Notes under the pieces: generated by a model
What the model was told of the DNA's origin: nothing
Seen by the model: the letters and a program-made list of their open reading frames with translations, nothing else
Database searches by the model: none
From: Mycobacterium attenuatum
GTDB lineage: Bacteria > Actinomycetota > Actinomycetes > Mycobacteriales > Mycobacteriaceae
Direction: 5' to 3'
Assembly: GCF_900566085.1 (NCBI RefSeq)
Contig: NZ_UPHT01000048.1
Location: forward strand, 1-64,000
Length of the DNA: 64,000 nucleotides
Made by a program: the position numbers and the translations under genes
Part shown: positions 10,945 through 19,788 of the stretch, one piece after another
How positions within the stretch are numbered: position 1 is the stretch's first letter
Layout of the letters: each line of letters begins with the position of its first letter

Positions 10945-12410
10945 TGATTGTTCTGATGCTGGTGCCGATACTGGCGCCGCTAATCGCGGCCGTCGTCGCG
11001 ACGGCCGGCGGCTGGCGCCGGTGCACGGCAACACTGACCGTGTTGTCCGCGGTGGCCGTGGTCGCATCGGGTGTGGGGCTTGGCATCCAGACGGCAGCCC
11101 GAGCGCGGGTAGTACTGGCCGGGATTCTGCGCGTCGACGCGTTGTCGGTGACCATGCTCATCGTCATCGGCGTGGTCGGCACGTTGGCCACCTGGGCAAG
11201 CATCGGATACCTCGACTCGGAACTCGAGCATGGCCGCACCGACCGCCGAGACGCGCGCCGGTATGGTGCGCTGACGCCGGCGTTCCTGGCGGCTATGGCA
11301 GTCGCCGTGTGCGCCAACAATATTGGTGTGATCTGGGTCGCGGTAGAAGCCACTACCGTGATCACGGCATTTCTGGTCGGGCACCGTCGCACCCGCACCG
11401 CTTTGGAGGCCACCTGGAAGTACGTGGTGATCTGCTCGGTTGGTATCGCCGTGGCGTTTCTCGGTACCGTCCTGCTGTACTTCGCGGCCCGGCACGCCGG
11501 CGCCGTCGGCGCGACAGCGCTGGATCTCGATGTCTTGACTGCGCACGCCGCCCACCTCGACCCGGCCGTTACCCGGCTGGCCGGCGGGCTGCTGCTGATC
11601 GGATATGGCGCCAAAGTCGGGCTGGTTCCGTTTCACGGATGGCTGGCCGACGCGCACAGCCAGGCGCCGGCACCGGTGTCGGCGCTGATGAGTGGAGTGT
11701 TGCTCTCGGTGGCTTTTTCGGTGCTGATCCGGCTGCGGCCGATCATCGACGCGGCCGTGGGCCCGGGTTTCTTGCGCTGCGGACTCCTGACGGTCGGCCT
11801 CGCGACTGTCCTTATCGCAGCGTTATTGCTCACTGTCGCAAAGGATCTCAAGCGAATGCTGGCATACTCGTCGATGGAGAACATGGGGCTGATCGCGATC
11901 GCGGCGGCCGCGGGCACCAAACTGGCGATCGCGGCTTTGCTGCTGCATGTGCTTGCGCACGGCATCGGCAAGGCGGTGCTGTTCCTGGCCGGGGGGCAAT
12001 TGCAGGCCGCGCACGGCTCAACGGCGATCGCCGACATTACCGCGGTGCTGTCGCGGTCCCGGTTGGTCGGGTGGTCGTTCGCCGTCGGCGTCATTGCCTT
12101 GCTCGGGTTGCCGCCTTTCGCCATGTTCGCCAGTGAGGTGTCGATCGCTCGATCACTCGCCAGTGCCGGGCTTTCCTGGGTACTCGGCGTCGCGCTGGTG
12201 TTGATGGTGGTGGCTTTCGCCGCAGTGGCGGGCAACGCGCAGCGGATCCTGCTTGGGGTGCCGAGCGCCGGAGCTCCGCGGATCGCCGTGCCCGCCACGG
12301 TGGCGGCCGCACTGACGACCGGCGTCATCGCGTCGGTCGCGCTGGGTGCGACGGCGGGCCCGCTCGCCGGGTTGTTCAATGCGGCCGCCGGCCAGTTCGG
12401 GACAGGTTGA
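10944..12410 (+). CDS. hycQ: HyfF/NuoN-type antiporter-like subunit (Rv0086 homologue)
   Basis: Second antiporter-like membrane subunit (488 aa), HyfF/NuoN type. Motifs include YGAKVGLVPFHGWLADAHSQAPAPVSALMSG and LKRMLAYSSMENMGLIAIA, which carry the pump lysines and histidines of the family. It is translation-coupled at both ends through TGATG overlaps. With Rv0083- and hycD-like subunits it makes a full membrane arm. Confidence 0.88.
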   Translation: MIVLMLVPILAPLIAAVVATAGGWRRCTATLTVLSAVAVVASGVGLGIQTAARARVVLAGILRVDALSVTMLIVIGVVGTLATWASIGYLDSELEHGRTDRRDARRYGALTPAFLAAMAVAVCANNIGVIWVAVEATTVITAFLVGHRRTRTALEATWKYVVICSVGIAVAFLGTVLLYFAARHAGAVGATALDLDVLTAHAAHLDPAVTRLAGGLLLIGYGAKVGLVPFHGWLADAHSQAPAPVSALMSGVLLSVAFSVLIRLRPIIDAAVGPGFLRCGLLTVGLATVLIAALLLTVAKDLKRMLAYSSMENMGLIAIAAAAGTKLAIAALLLHVLAHGIGKAVLFLAGGQLQAAHGSTAIADITAVLSRSRLVGWSFAVGVIALLGLPPFAMFASEVSIARSLASAGLSWVLGVALVLMVVAFAAVAGNAQRILLGVPSAGAPRIAVPATVAAALTTGVIASVALGATAGPLAGLFNAAAGQFGTG

Positions 12411-13903
12411 TGGAGCGAAACATGGTGCGGCGAAAGGTATCCGGTGACGAACTCGCCCGGACGGTGAGCGAGTTGCTGGCGGCCGGCTATCGTCTGGCCC
12501 TGGTGGCCGCGCATGACGACGGCGACACCTTGCGGGTCGTCTACCTGCTGCTAGCGGGACAGCCGGACCGCCGCGTGGAGCTAACCTTGACCACCGACGC
12601 GGCAACTCCGTCGGTTCCGTCGCTGGGGCATCTGTCGATTCCCGCGGGTCGCTTCGAGCGGGAGATGCTTGACCTGTATGGGGTTGTCCCGCAAGGACAT
12701 CCGCAGCCGCGGCGGTTGGTGCGGCATGGGCATTGGCCGCAGGAATGGTATCCGATGCGTCGTGACGCCGGTCCGCCGCCGCCGTTTCCGGCCGCCGGCC
12801 GGTTTCCATTCCTCACGGTCGATGGCCCGGGCGTGTACGAAATACCCGTCGGCCCGGTGCATGCCGGTCTGATCGAGCCAGGGCATTTCCGGTTCTCTGT
12901 TATCGGCGAATCGGTGGTGCGGCTCAAGGCTCGATTGTGGTTCGTGCATCGGGGCATCGAGAAGCTCTTCGAGGGACGAACCGCGCTCGATGCCACGGGG
13001 TCGGTCGAACTTGCCGAGCGGATCAGCGGTGACAGCGCGGCTGCTCATTCTTTGGCCTACAGCCTGGCCGTCGAGGAGGCCTTGGGATTGGCCACGCCCG
13101 AACATGTGCACCGGCTGCGGGCTCTGCTGGTCGAACTGGAACGGCTCTACAACCACGCCACCGATCTGGGAGCCCTGGCCAATGACGTCGGCTTTGGTCT
13201 GGCCAGCGCCCATGCCCAGCATGTTCGCGAACTCCTGATGCGGATCAACCGCAGGGTGACCGGACATCGACTGCTGCGTGGCGCGATCCGGCCCGGCGGC
13301 GTGGTGCTGCAAGAACTTCCGGAACCTGACGAATTGCGTGCGCTGGCCCGCGAGGTCGCCGAAATCAGCGAGCTGACACTGCGGAACACGGTGGTCTATG
13401 ACCGGTTTGCCGAAACCGCTGTGCTGGCAAGTGACGACGCGCATGCCATCGGTTGTCTCGGATATGTGGCCCGCGCCAGCGGCCTGGTCACCGATTCGCG
13501 CCTCGATCAGCCGACCACCGCACTGCCGGTCACCCCGGTAATGGCCACCGGCGGTGACGTACTGGCCCGCTACACAATTCGGCGTGACGAGTTCGCCGCG
13601 TCGGTCGCACTGGCCTGCGCGCTGATCGAGGATCACCGTGGACCCTTGGATTGCGCTTGCGTGCTCCCGCCGTTGACGATGACAGTCGGCAATTCTGGAG
13701 TGGGCATCGTCGAGGGCTGGCGCGGTGCGATCGTGCACCGGGTGGAAGTCGACGGGGCGGGGCGCATCACCAGATGCAAGGTCGTCGACCCTTCCTGGTT
13801 CAACTGGCCGGCGTTGCCGGTCGCCATGGCCGACACGATCGTCCCGGACTTTCCGCTTGCCAACAAGAGCTTCAACCTGTCCTATGCGGGCAACGATCTC
13901 TGA
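12410..13903 (+). CDS. hycE: HycE/NuoCD-like large subunit lacking Ni ligands (Rv0087 homologue)
   Basis: Fusion of an N-terminal 30-kDa NuoC-like domain (about residues 1-130, with LTLTTDAATPSVPSLGHLSIPAGRFEREMLDLYG) to a NuoD/HycE-like large subunit (497 aa). True hydrogenase-3 large subunits bind NiFe through two CxxC motifs. Here those places read SGDS (residues 206-209) and DPSWFN (460-465), so no NiFe site can form. The protein is therefore closer to NuoD, and the name hycE is historical. The ATG at 12410 overlaps the hycQ stop. Last gene of the operon, followed by a hairpin. Confidence 0.87.
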   Translation: MERNMVRRKVSGDELARTVSELLAAGYRLALVAAHDDGDTLRVVYLLLAGQPDRRVELTLTTDAATPSVPSLGHLSIPAGRFEREMLDLYGVVPQGHPQPRRLVRHGHWPQEWYPMRRDAGPPPPFPAAGRFPFLTVDGPGVYEIPVGPVHAGLIEPGHFRFSVIGESVVRLKARLWFVHRGIEKLFEGRTALDATGSVELAERISGDSAAAHSLAYSLAVEEALGLATPEHVHRLRALLVELERLYNHATDLGALANDVGFGLASAHAQHVRELLMRINRRVTGHRLLRGAIRPGGVVLQELPEPDELRALAREVAEISELTLRNTVVYDRFAETAVLASDDAHAIGCLGYVARASGLVTDSRLDQPTTALPVTPVMATGGDVLARYTIRRDEFAASVALACALIEDHRGPLDCACVLPPLTMTVGNSGVGIVEGWRGAIVHRVEVDGAGRITRCKVVDPSWFNWPALPVAMADTIVPDFPLANKSFNLSYAGNDL

Positions 13904-13920
13904 CTGCCGAGCAGACTGGC

Positions 13921-13978
13921 CGAGCAGACGCAGAATCGCACGAAATCGGTGATTTCGATGCGATTCTGCGTCTGCTCG
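13921..13978. terminator. Second GAGCAGAC-type hairpin after the hyc-like operon
   Basis: A 27-base arm (13921-13947) pairs with 13951-13978 across a 3-base loop with a single bulged A. The outer stem is CGAGCAGACGCAGAATCGCA. The outer GAGCAGACGC core is shared with the hairpin at 6354-6409, while the inner stem differs. A partial direct copy, CGAGCAGAC, lies at about 13908-13916. It is positioned as a terminator between hycE and the ABC ATPase. Confidence 0.7.
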
Positions 13979-14016
13979 CGGGCGCGGGGTGACCCGACAG
14001 CTACCCCACGAGGGCG

Positions 14017-14877
14017 GTGCGGCACGATTGGCGCGTGTCCGAAACCGGCCCCGAGACCGCCGATCCAGACCTGCTGATCGACTTCAGGAATGTGTCGCTG
14101 CGCCGCACCGGGCGCACCCTGGTGGGGCCGCTGGATTGGGCTGTTGAACTCGACGAACGCTGGGTGATCATCGGTCCCAACGGGGCCGGCAAGACGTCGC
14201 TGCTGCGCATCGCCGCGGCCGCCGAGCATCCGTCTACGGGGGTCGCGTTCGTGCTCGGTGAACGGCTCGGCCGAGTCGACGTCTCGGAGTTGCGTGCCCG
14301 CATCGGACTGAGCTCGTCGGCTCTGGCGCAGCGGGTACCCAACGACGAAGTGGTGCGCGACCTCGTGGTGTCGGCGGGGTATGCCGTCGTCGGCCGGTGG
14401 CGGGAGCAGTATGCCGACGTCGACTACCGGCGTGCCGTCGACATGCTCGAAAGCCTGGGAGCCGAGCATCTGGCCGACCGTACCTACGGCACGTTGTCAG
14501 AGGGGGAGCGTAAGCGGGTGCTGATCGCCCGTGCCCTGATGACCGACCCGGAATTGCTGCTGCTCGACGAGCCCGCCGCGGGCCTGGACCTGGGCGGCCG
14601 AGAGGAGCTGGTGGCGCGGCTGGCCGACCTCGCCGCCGACCCAGACGCGCCCGCGTTGGTGCTGGTCACTCACCATGTGGAGGAGGTGCCACCCGGGTTC
14701 AGCCACTGCCTGCTGCTGGCGGAAGGCCAGATTGTCGCGGCCGGCCTGCTGCCAGACGTGCTGACCGCGGAAAACCTGTCCACCGCTTTCGGTCAGCAGA
14801 TCGCCGTGGACGTCGCCGACGGGCGATACTTTGCCAGGCGCGTCCGCACCCGCGCAGCTCATCGGAGGCAGCCATGA
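14017..14877 (+). CDS. ABC transporter ATP-binding protein (Rv3041c homologue)
   Basis: Single ABC ATPase domain (286 aa), ModF/PhoU-like stand-alone type. It has Walker A (IIGPNGAGKTSLLR), signature (LSEGERKRVLIARAL), Walker B (LLLLDEPAAGLD) and a switch histidine (LVTHHVEE). No permease gene is adjacent, so the partner and substrate are unknown. The GTG at 14017 gives the length expected for H37Rv Rv3041c. A GTG at 14035 is an alternative start. The stop overlaps the next ATG, giving an operon with the Nudix and echA17 genes. Confidence 0.85.
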   Translation: MRHDWRVSETGPETADPDLLIDFRNVSLRRTGRTLVGPLDWAVELDERWVIIGPNGAGKTSLLRIAAAAEHPSTGVAFVLGERLGRVDVSELRARIGLSSSALAQRVPNDEVVRDLVVSAGYAVVGRWREQYADVDYRRAVDMLESLGAEHLADRTYGTLSEGERKRVLIARALMTDPELLLLDEPAAGLDLGGREELVARLADLAADPDAPALVLVTHHVEEVPPGFSHCLLLAEGQIVAAGLLPDVLTAENLSTAFGQQIAVDVADGRYFARRVRTRAAHRRQP

Positions 14878-15713
14878 ACTCACCGTCGGAGCAGGCGCCC
14901 CTGGTGCCACGGCCCGCAGCGACCGTGATGCTGGTCCGTGACGCGGAGCCCGGTTCCGGGGCGGCCGGCTTGTCCGTTTTCCTGATGCGGCGCCACTCCG
15001 CCATGGATTTCGCGGCCGGGGTGATGGTGTTTCCCGGCGGCGGCGTCGACGACCGGGACCGCAATGCCGATATCGCGTGGGCGGGCCCGCCGCCGCTGTG
15101 GTGGGCGCAGCGTTTCGGCACCGAACCCGACCTTGCGGAGGCGTTGGTGTGCGCCGCGGCGCGCGAGACGTTCGAGGAATCGGGAGTGCTGTTCGCCGGG
15201 CCGGCGAATGACCCGAACAGCATTGTCCGCGACGCCTCCGCATACCGCGAGTACCGCGCGGCCCTGGCCGACCGCACGCTGTCCTTCGCGGATTTTCTGT
15301 CTCGAGAAGACCTGGTGCTGCGCTCCGACCTGCTGCGACCGTGGGCGAACTGGGTCACTCCCGAGGCCGAGCGGACCCGCCGCTACGACACCTATTTCTT
15401 CGTCGGAGCCCTGCCGGAAGGGCAGCGCGCCGACGGCGAAAACACCGAATCCGACCGGGCCGACTGGACGCTGCCCCAGGACGCCATCGACGACTTCGCC
15501 GCCGGACGAAACATCCTGTTGCCGCCCACCTGGACCCAGCTCGACGCGCTGGCCGGCCGCACGGTCGCCGACGTGCTGGCCGTGGAGCGCACGATTGTGC
15601 CGGTGCAACCCAATCTCGCGCTGCAAGGCGACAACTGGGAGATCGAGTTCTTCGACTCCGACCGCTACAACCAGGCGCGGCGCTCCGGCGGATTCACCGC
15701 GTGGCCGCTATGA
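14874..15713 (+). CDS. Nudix hydrolase, NUDT19-like (Rv3040c homologue)
   Basis: Nudix-fold protein (279 aa), probably hydrolysing a nucleoside-diphosphate-linked substrate, possibly CoA or an acyl-CoA as in NUDT7/19-type relatives (inferred). The Nudix box is split by an insertion: [10 protein letters not shown], then [14 protein letters not shown] with the catalytic RExxEE pattern. It overlaps both neighbours by 4 bases (ATGA) and sits directly before an enoyl-CoA hydratase, consistent with a role in acyl-CoA metabolism. Confidence 0.83.
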   Translation: MNSPSEQAPLVPRPAATVMLVRDAEPGSGAAGLSVFLMRRHSAMDFAAGVMVFPGGGVDDRDRNADIAWAGPPPLWWAQRFGTEPDLAEALVCAAARETFEESGVLFAGPANDPNSIVRDASAYREYRAALADRTLSFADFLSREDLVLRSDLLRPWANWVTPEAERTRRYDTYFFVGALPEGQRADGENTESDRADWTLPQDAIDDFAAGRNILLPPTWTQLDALAGRTVADVLAVERTIVPVQPNLALQGDNWEIEFFDSDRYNQARRSGGFTAWPL

Positions 15714-16444
15714 GGGAGTTTGTCGGCGTCGTCGCCGACGAGGGACTGGCCACCTTGGTGGTGTCGCGACCGCCGACCAACGCCATGACTCGCCAGGTCT
15801 ATCGGGAAATCGTTTCCGCGGCAGACGAAGTGGGCCGCCGGGAGGACGTCGCAGCGGTCATCCTGTTCGGCGGTCATGAGATCTTTTCCGCCGGCGACGA
15901 CATGCCCGAGTTGCGCACCCTGACCGCGGCGGAGGCCGACACCGCCGCGCGGGTGCGGCGCGAGGCCATCGACGCGGTGGGGGCGCTCCCGAAGCCGACG
16001 GTGGCCGCGATCACCGGATACGCGTTGGGCGCCGGCCTCACGCTGGCGCTGGCCGCCGACTGGCGGGTCAGCGGCGACAACGTCAAGTTCGGCGCGACGG
16101 AGATCCTGGCCGGGCTGATACCCGGCGGCGGTGGCATGGCGCGCCTGACCCAGGTGGCCGGTCCCAGCAGGGCCAAGGAGCTGGTGTTCAGCGGGCGTTT
16201 CTTCGACGCCGAGGAGGCCTTCGAGCTGGGCCTCATCGACGACATGGTGGCACCCGACGATGTCTACGATGCCGCGGTCGGGTGGGCGCGCCGCTTCGTC
16301 GACAGCCCGCCACTGGCGCTGGCCGCGGCCAAGGCCTCTATCAATGACGTCCTCGAGCTGGAACCGGCACAGCGAGCCGCCGCGGAACGGCGTCGTTACG
16401 TCGAGGTGTTCGCCCAAAGCCAGGGGCCTGGGCGGGGCGGGTAG
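15710..16444 (+). CDS. echA17: Enoyl-CoA hydratase/isomerase family protein
   Basis: Crotonase-fold protein (244 aa). The oxyanion-hole regions are SAGDDMPEL and [18 protein letters not shown]. The catalytic-glutamate region is [21 protein letters not shown]. Expected to act on trans-2-enoyl-CoA in beta-oxidation. The ATG at 15710 overlaps the preceding TGA. H37Rv Rv3039c is EchA17, of similar length. The reading frame is open further upstream, but that part overlaps the Nudix gene and is not coding here. Confidence 0.88.
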   Translation: MREFVGVVADEGLATLVVSRPPTNAMTRQVYREIVSAADEVGRREDVAAVILFGGHEIFSAGDDMPELRTLTAAEADTAARVRREAIDAVGALPKPTVAAITGYALGAGLTLALAADWRVSGDNVKFGATEILAGLIPGGGGMARLTQVAGPSRAKELVFSGRFFDAEEAFELGLIDDMVAPDDVYDAAVGWARRFVDSPPLALAAAKASINDVLELEPAQRAAAERRRYVEVFAQSQGPGRGG

Positions 16445-16469
16445 CGGGCACGGCCGTTAGGCTCCCTGT

Positions 16470-17444
16470 ATGACGAGCAGTTCGACCGACGTCGTGCCCA
16501 ACCCGCACGCCACCGCCGAACAGGTGGAGGCCGCCCGGCATGACAGCAAGCTCGCCCAGGTCCTCTACCACGACTGGGAAGCCGAAAACTACGACGAGAA
16601 ATGGTCGATCTCTTACGACCAGCGCTGCGTCGAGTACGCCCGCGGCCGGTTCGACGCCATCGTGCCCGACGAGGTCCTGAGCGAACTGCCATACGACCGG
16701 GCGCTGGAACTGGGCTGCGGCACCGGATTCTTTCTGCTCAACCTGATCCAGGCGGGGGTCGCCCGGCGCGGATCGGTCACCGACCTCTCACCCGGCATGG
16801 TCAAGGTCGCCGTCCGTAACGGGCAGTCCCTGGGGCTGCAGATCGACGGCCGGGTGGCAGACGCCGAGGGCATCCCCTATGACGACGACACCTTCGACCT
16901 GGTGGTCGGGCATGCGGTGCTGCACCACATCCCCGACGTCGAGTTATCGTTGCGCGAAGTGATCCGGGTCTTGAAGCCGGGCGGCCGCTTCGTGTTCGCG
17001 GGCGAGCCGACCACCGCCGGCAACGGATATGCCCGTGCCCTGTCCACGCTGACCTGGCGCGTCGCGACCAACGCCACCAAGTTGCCCGGCCTGGGCAGCT
17101 GGCGACGGCCCCAGGCAGAGCTCGACGAATCCTCGCGTGCCGCGGCGCTGGAGGCGATCGTCGACCTGCACACGTTTACCCCCGAGGAGTTGGAGCGGAT
17201 GGCCGCCAATGCGGGTGCGGTTCAGGTCCATACCGCCAGCGAGGAGCTCACCGCCGCCATGTTCGGCTGGCCGGTCCGGACGTTCGAGGCGTCGGTGCCG
17301 CCCGGCCGGCTGGGCTGGGGCTGGGCGAAGTTCGCATTCACCGGCTGGAAGACGCTGAGCTGGGTGGACGCCAACGTGTGGCGGCACCTGGCGCCGAAAG
17401 GCTGGTTCTACAACGTGATGGTCACCGGGGTCAAGCCGTCCTGA
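16470..17444 (+). CDS. SAM-dependent methyltransferase (Rv3038c homologue)
   Basis: Class I methyltransferase (324 aa). Motif I is ALELGCGTGFFLLNLI, the acidic motif II follows at VTDLSPGMV, and a post-motif reads DTFDLVVGHAVLHHIPDVE (UbiE/COQ5-like). The C-terminal 100 residues are Trp-rich and may bind a lipid or hydrophobic substrate (inference). The substrate is unknown. It begins 25 bases after echA17 and is followed by another methyltransferase-like gene with an overlapping end. Confidence 0.85.
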   Translation: MTSSSTDVVPNPHATAEQVEAARHDSKLAQVLYHDWEAENYDEKWSISYDQRCVEYARGRFDAIVPDEVLSELPYDRALELGCGTGFFLLNLIQAGVARRGSVTDLSPGMVKVAVRNGQSLGLQIDGRVADAEGIPYDDDTFDLVVGHAVLHHIPDVELSLREVIRVLKPGGRFVFAGEPTTAGNGYARALSTLTWRVATNATKLPGLGSWRRPQAELDESSRAAALEAIVDLHTFTPEELERMAANAGAVQVHTASEELTAAMFGWPVRTFEASVPPGRLGWGWAKFAFTGWKTLSWVDANVWRHLAPKGWFYNVMVTGVKPS

Positions 17445-18625
17445 GCGGCCTCGCGTTCAACGCGGACGACGTCAGCTACCTGCGGTCCGAATCGGGCGCT
17501 GCCGCGCTGGCCGCGGTCGCCGCATTCGAGTTGAGCGATGCCACCAGGGTCGCCGACACCGCCGCGGTGCGGGCCCGGTTCGGTGAGCGGGCACCGATTC
17601 TGGTGGAGACCACCCGGTTACGGCGGCGTGCCGCGGACAAACTGGCCGGTCTGGGCGACGTCTCGGGTTGGCTGTTCAACGATGAGGCGCTGCAGCAGGC
17701 CACGGCCGCAGCGGTGGCGCAGCATCGCGCGCGGCGGCTGGCCGGTCAGGTGGTGCACGACGCGACATGTTCGGTCGGCACCGAGGTGGCCGCACTGGGC
17801 GAGACGGCAGCACGCGTGATCGGCAGCGACATCAACCCCGTGCGGTTGGCGATGGCGCGCCACAACCTGGGACCCAATGCCGACCTGTGCCGCGCCGACG
17901 CCCTGCATCCGGTGACCCGGGATGCCGTCGTCGTCGTCGATCCGGCGCGTCGTCATGGCGGGCGGCGGCGCCTGCACCCGACCGACTATCAACCGGCGCT
18001 GGGCCCATTGCTGGCTACCTACCGCGGCCGGCAGCTGGTCGTAAAGACCGCTCCCGGAATCGATTTCGAGCAGGTAAGCCGGCTCGGCTTCGAGGGCGAA
18101 ATCGAAGTGACGGCATACCGTGGCTCGGTTCGGGAGGCGTGCCTGTGGTCGGCGGGATTGGCCGAGCCGGGGGTGCGCCGGCGAGCCAGCATCCTCGACA
18201 ACGGCGAACAGATCACCGATACCGGCCCCGACGAGTGCCGGGTGCGGCCCGCCGGGCGATGGATCATCGACCCCGACGGGGCCGTCGTCCGGGCCGGCCT
18301 GGTCCGCCACTACGGCGCCCGGCACGGGCTGTGGCAGCTCGACCCCGATATCGCATACCTGTCCGGTGATCGGCTGCCGGCGGGGGTGCGCGGTTTCGAG
18401 GTGCTCGAGCAGCTGCCGTTCGACGAGCGCCGGTTGCGTCAGGCGCTGGCGGCACTCGACTGCGGGGCGCTGGAGATCCTGGTGCGCGGTGTTCAAGTGG
18501 ATCCCGACGCGCTGCGGCGACGGCTGCGGCTGCGGGGCAGCCGGCCGCTGTCGGCGATTATCACCCGGATCGGTTCGGCGGCCGCCGGCCGCGGGACCGC
18601 CTTCGTGTGCAGTGCCTCCCGGTAG
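17378..18625 (+). CDS. THUMP-like/class I SAM methyltransferase (Rv3037c homologue)
   Basis: Predicted methyltransferase (up to 415 aa). It has a SAM-binding motif (VVHDATCSVGTEVAALG, then IGSDINPVRLAMARHNLG), a VVVDPARRHGGRR acidic/basic loop and a C-terminal THUMP-like RNA-binding part (LEILVRGVQVDPDALRRRLRL). The conserved start LAFNADDVSYLRS requires initiation before base 17453. The only conventional start is the GTG at 17378, overlapping the previous gene by 67 bases. A CTG at 17441 overlapping its TGA is an alternative. The substrate, probably an RNA, is inferred from fold. Confidence 0.75.
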   Translation: MAAPGAERLVLQRDGHRGQAVLSGLAFNADDVSYLRSESGAAALAAVAAFELSDATRVADTAAVRARFGERAPILVETTRLRRRAADKLAGLGDVSGWLFNDEALQQATAAAVAQHRARRLAGQVVHDATCSVGTEVAALGETAARVIGSDINPVRLAMARHNLGPNADLCRADALHPVTRDAVVVVDPARRHGGRRRLHPTDYQPALGPLLATYRGRQLVVKTAPGIDFEQVSRLGFEGEIEVTAYRGSVREACLWSAGLAEPGVRRRASILDNGEQITDTGPDECRVRPAGRWIIDPDGAVVRAGLVRHYGARHGLWQLDPDIAYLSGDRLPAGVRGFEVLEQLPFDERRLRQALAALDCGALEILVRGVQVDPDALRRRLRLRGSRPLSAIITRIGSAAAGRGTAFVCSASR

Positions 18626-18697
18626 CCGCCGGGTACGCTGGCGGCGACCACCCTTAGCGGCGTTATTCGCCCGAAGGTCAGCGAGGAACATTCGACG

Positions 18698-19381
18698 ATG
18701 CGTCATCTGATAGCGGCCGCAGTGCTGGCTGCTGCGGTCCTGTTGGTTTGCCCGGCGGCGGCAGCACCGCCATCCTGTGCCAGCTTCGGCGGTTCGGTCG
18801 AGGCAGCGCAGATGTGCCACATTCACGCGTCCGGCGCCAGCTACACGCTGGACATCAGCTATCCCGTCGACTATCCCGACCAGCAGGCGCTGACCGACTA
18901 CATCACGCAGAACCGCGACGGGTTCGTCAACGTGGCGCAGGGGTCGCCGCGACGCGATCGGCCGTACCAGATGGACGCCACCTCCGAACAACGCAGCGCC
19001 GGCCAGCCACCGCACAACACCCGCAGTGTGGTGCTCAAATTCTTCCAGGATCTAGGCGGCGCACATCCGTTTACCTGGTACAAGGCCTTCAACTACAACA
19101 TCGGGACCAAGCAGCCCATCACCTTCGACACGCTATTTGCGCCCGGAACCACCCCGTTAGACGCGATCTTTCCGATCGTGCAACGCGACCTGGAACACCA
19201 GACCGGGCTCGGCGTTGCGATATTGCCGTCGAGCGGGCTCGATCCGAGCCACTACCAGAACTTCGCCATCACCGACGATGACCTGATCTTCTACTTCGCC
19301 CAGGGCGAGTTGCTGCCCTCGTTTGCCGGAGCCACTCAAGCCCAGGTGCCGCGCAGCGCCATCCCGCCGCTGGCCATTTGA
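18698..19381 (+). CDS. Secreted DUF3298-type protein, TB22.2 homologue (Rv3036c)
   Basis: Exported protein of 227 aa. The N-terminal signal peptide MRHLIAAAVLAAAVLLVCPAAAAP probably cleaves after Ala-Ala-Ala. The mature part carries a DUF3298/RsiV-like domain (SYPVDYPDQQALTDYI, then PITFDTLFAPGTTPLDAIFPIV and FAITDDDLIFYFAQGELLPSFAGA). H37Rv TB22.2 is a culture-filtrate protein of the same length; its function is unknown. GAGGAA lies about 10 bases before the ATG. Confidence 0.88.
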   Translation: MRHLIAAAVLAAAVLLVCPAAAAPPSCASFGGSVEAAQMCHIHASGASYTLDISYPVDYPDQQALTDYITQNRDGFVNVAQGSPRRDRPYQMDATSEQRSAGQPPHNTRSVVLKFFQDLGGAHPFTWYKAFNYNIGTKQPITFDTLFAPGTTPLDAIFPIVQRDLEHQTGLGVAILPSSGLDPSHYQNFAITDDDLIFYFAQGELLPSFAGATQAQVPRSAIPPLAI

Positions 19382-19385
19382 GGGC

Positions 19386-19772
19386 TCACACCGGTCCGGC
19401 CAGCGATTCCATCGCTGCTGCGGCGCCGCCGAGCGCCACCTGCGCCACGCACCCGATCATCGGTACGAAGAAGGCCACCGTGCGCCGCGCGAGACGGGCC
19501 ACGGTGACCGCCAGGTCGGCGACGAAGAACGCGATGCCGGCCCATAATCCCAACCGGATGGCACGGTCCACCCAGGCCGGATCACCACAGGGCTGGGCAC
19601 CGCACGGGTCGGTGCCCATCACGAGCATGCCCAGCACCAGCATCGTCGCGACGAACAACAGCGCGTGGACCGCGAGCAGCACGATCGCGACAGTGATATC
19701 CAGTGCCCGGTGGGCTGGGCTGCGGCGGCTGGACACAGCCGCGTTCGCCGGGGCCGCATCATCGGTAGACAT
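19386..19772 (-). CDS. Small four-helix membrane protein of unknown function
   Basis: A 128-aa protein with a polar N-terminus and four predicted transmembrane segments (ALDITVAIVLLAVHALLF, MLVLGMLVMG, a segment at about residues 72-88, and FFVPMIGCVAQVALGGAAAA). Two cysteines (CGAQPC) lie in the first external loop. No enzymatic motif was recognised. It is convergent with TB22.2, whose stop lies 4 bases away, and lies 16 bases after the propeller lipoprotein gene on the same strand, so probably co-transcribed with it. Confidence 0.7.
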   Translation of the reverse strand: MSTDDAAPANAAVSSRRSPAHRALDITVAIVLLAVHALLFVATMLVLGMLVMGTDPCGAQPCGDPAWVDRAIRLGLWAGIAFFVADLAVTVARLARRTVAFFVPMIGCVAQVALGGAAAAMESLAGPV

Positions 19773-19788
19773 CGACCAAGTATGGCCG

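Noticed and set aside
15341..15709. Upstream extension of the echA17 frame
   Set aside because: It overlaps the Nudix gene, is arginine-rich nonsense, and the ATG at 15710 gives the crotonase start with an ATGA overlap.
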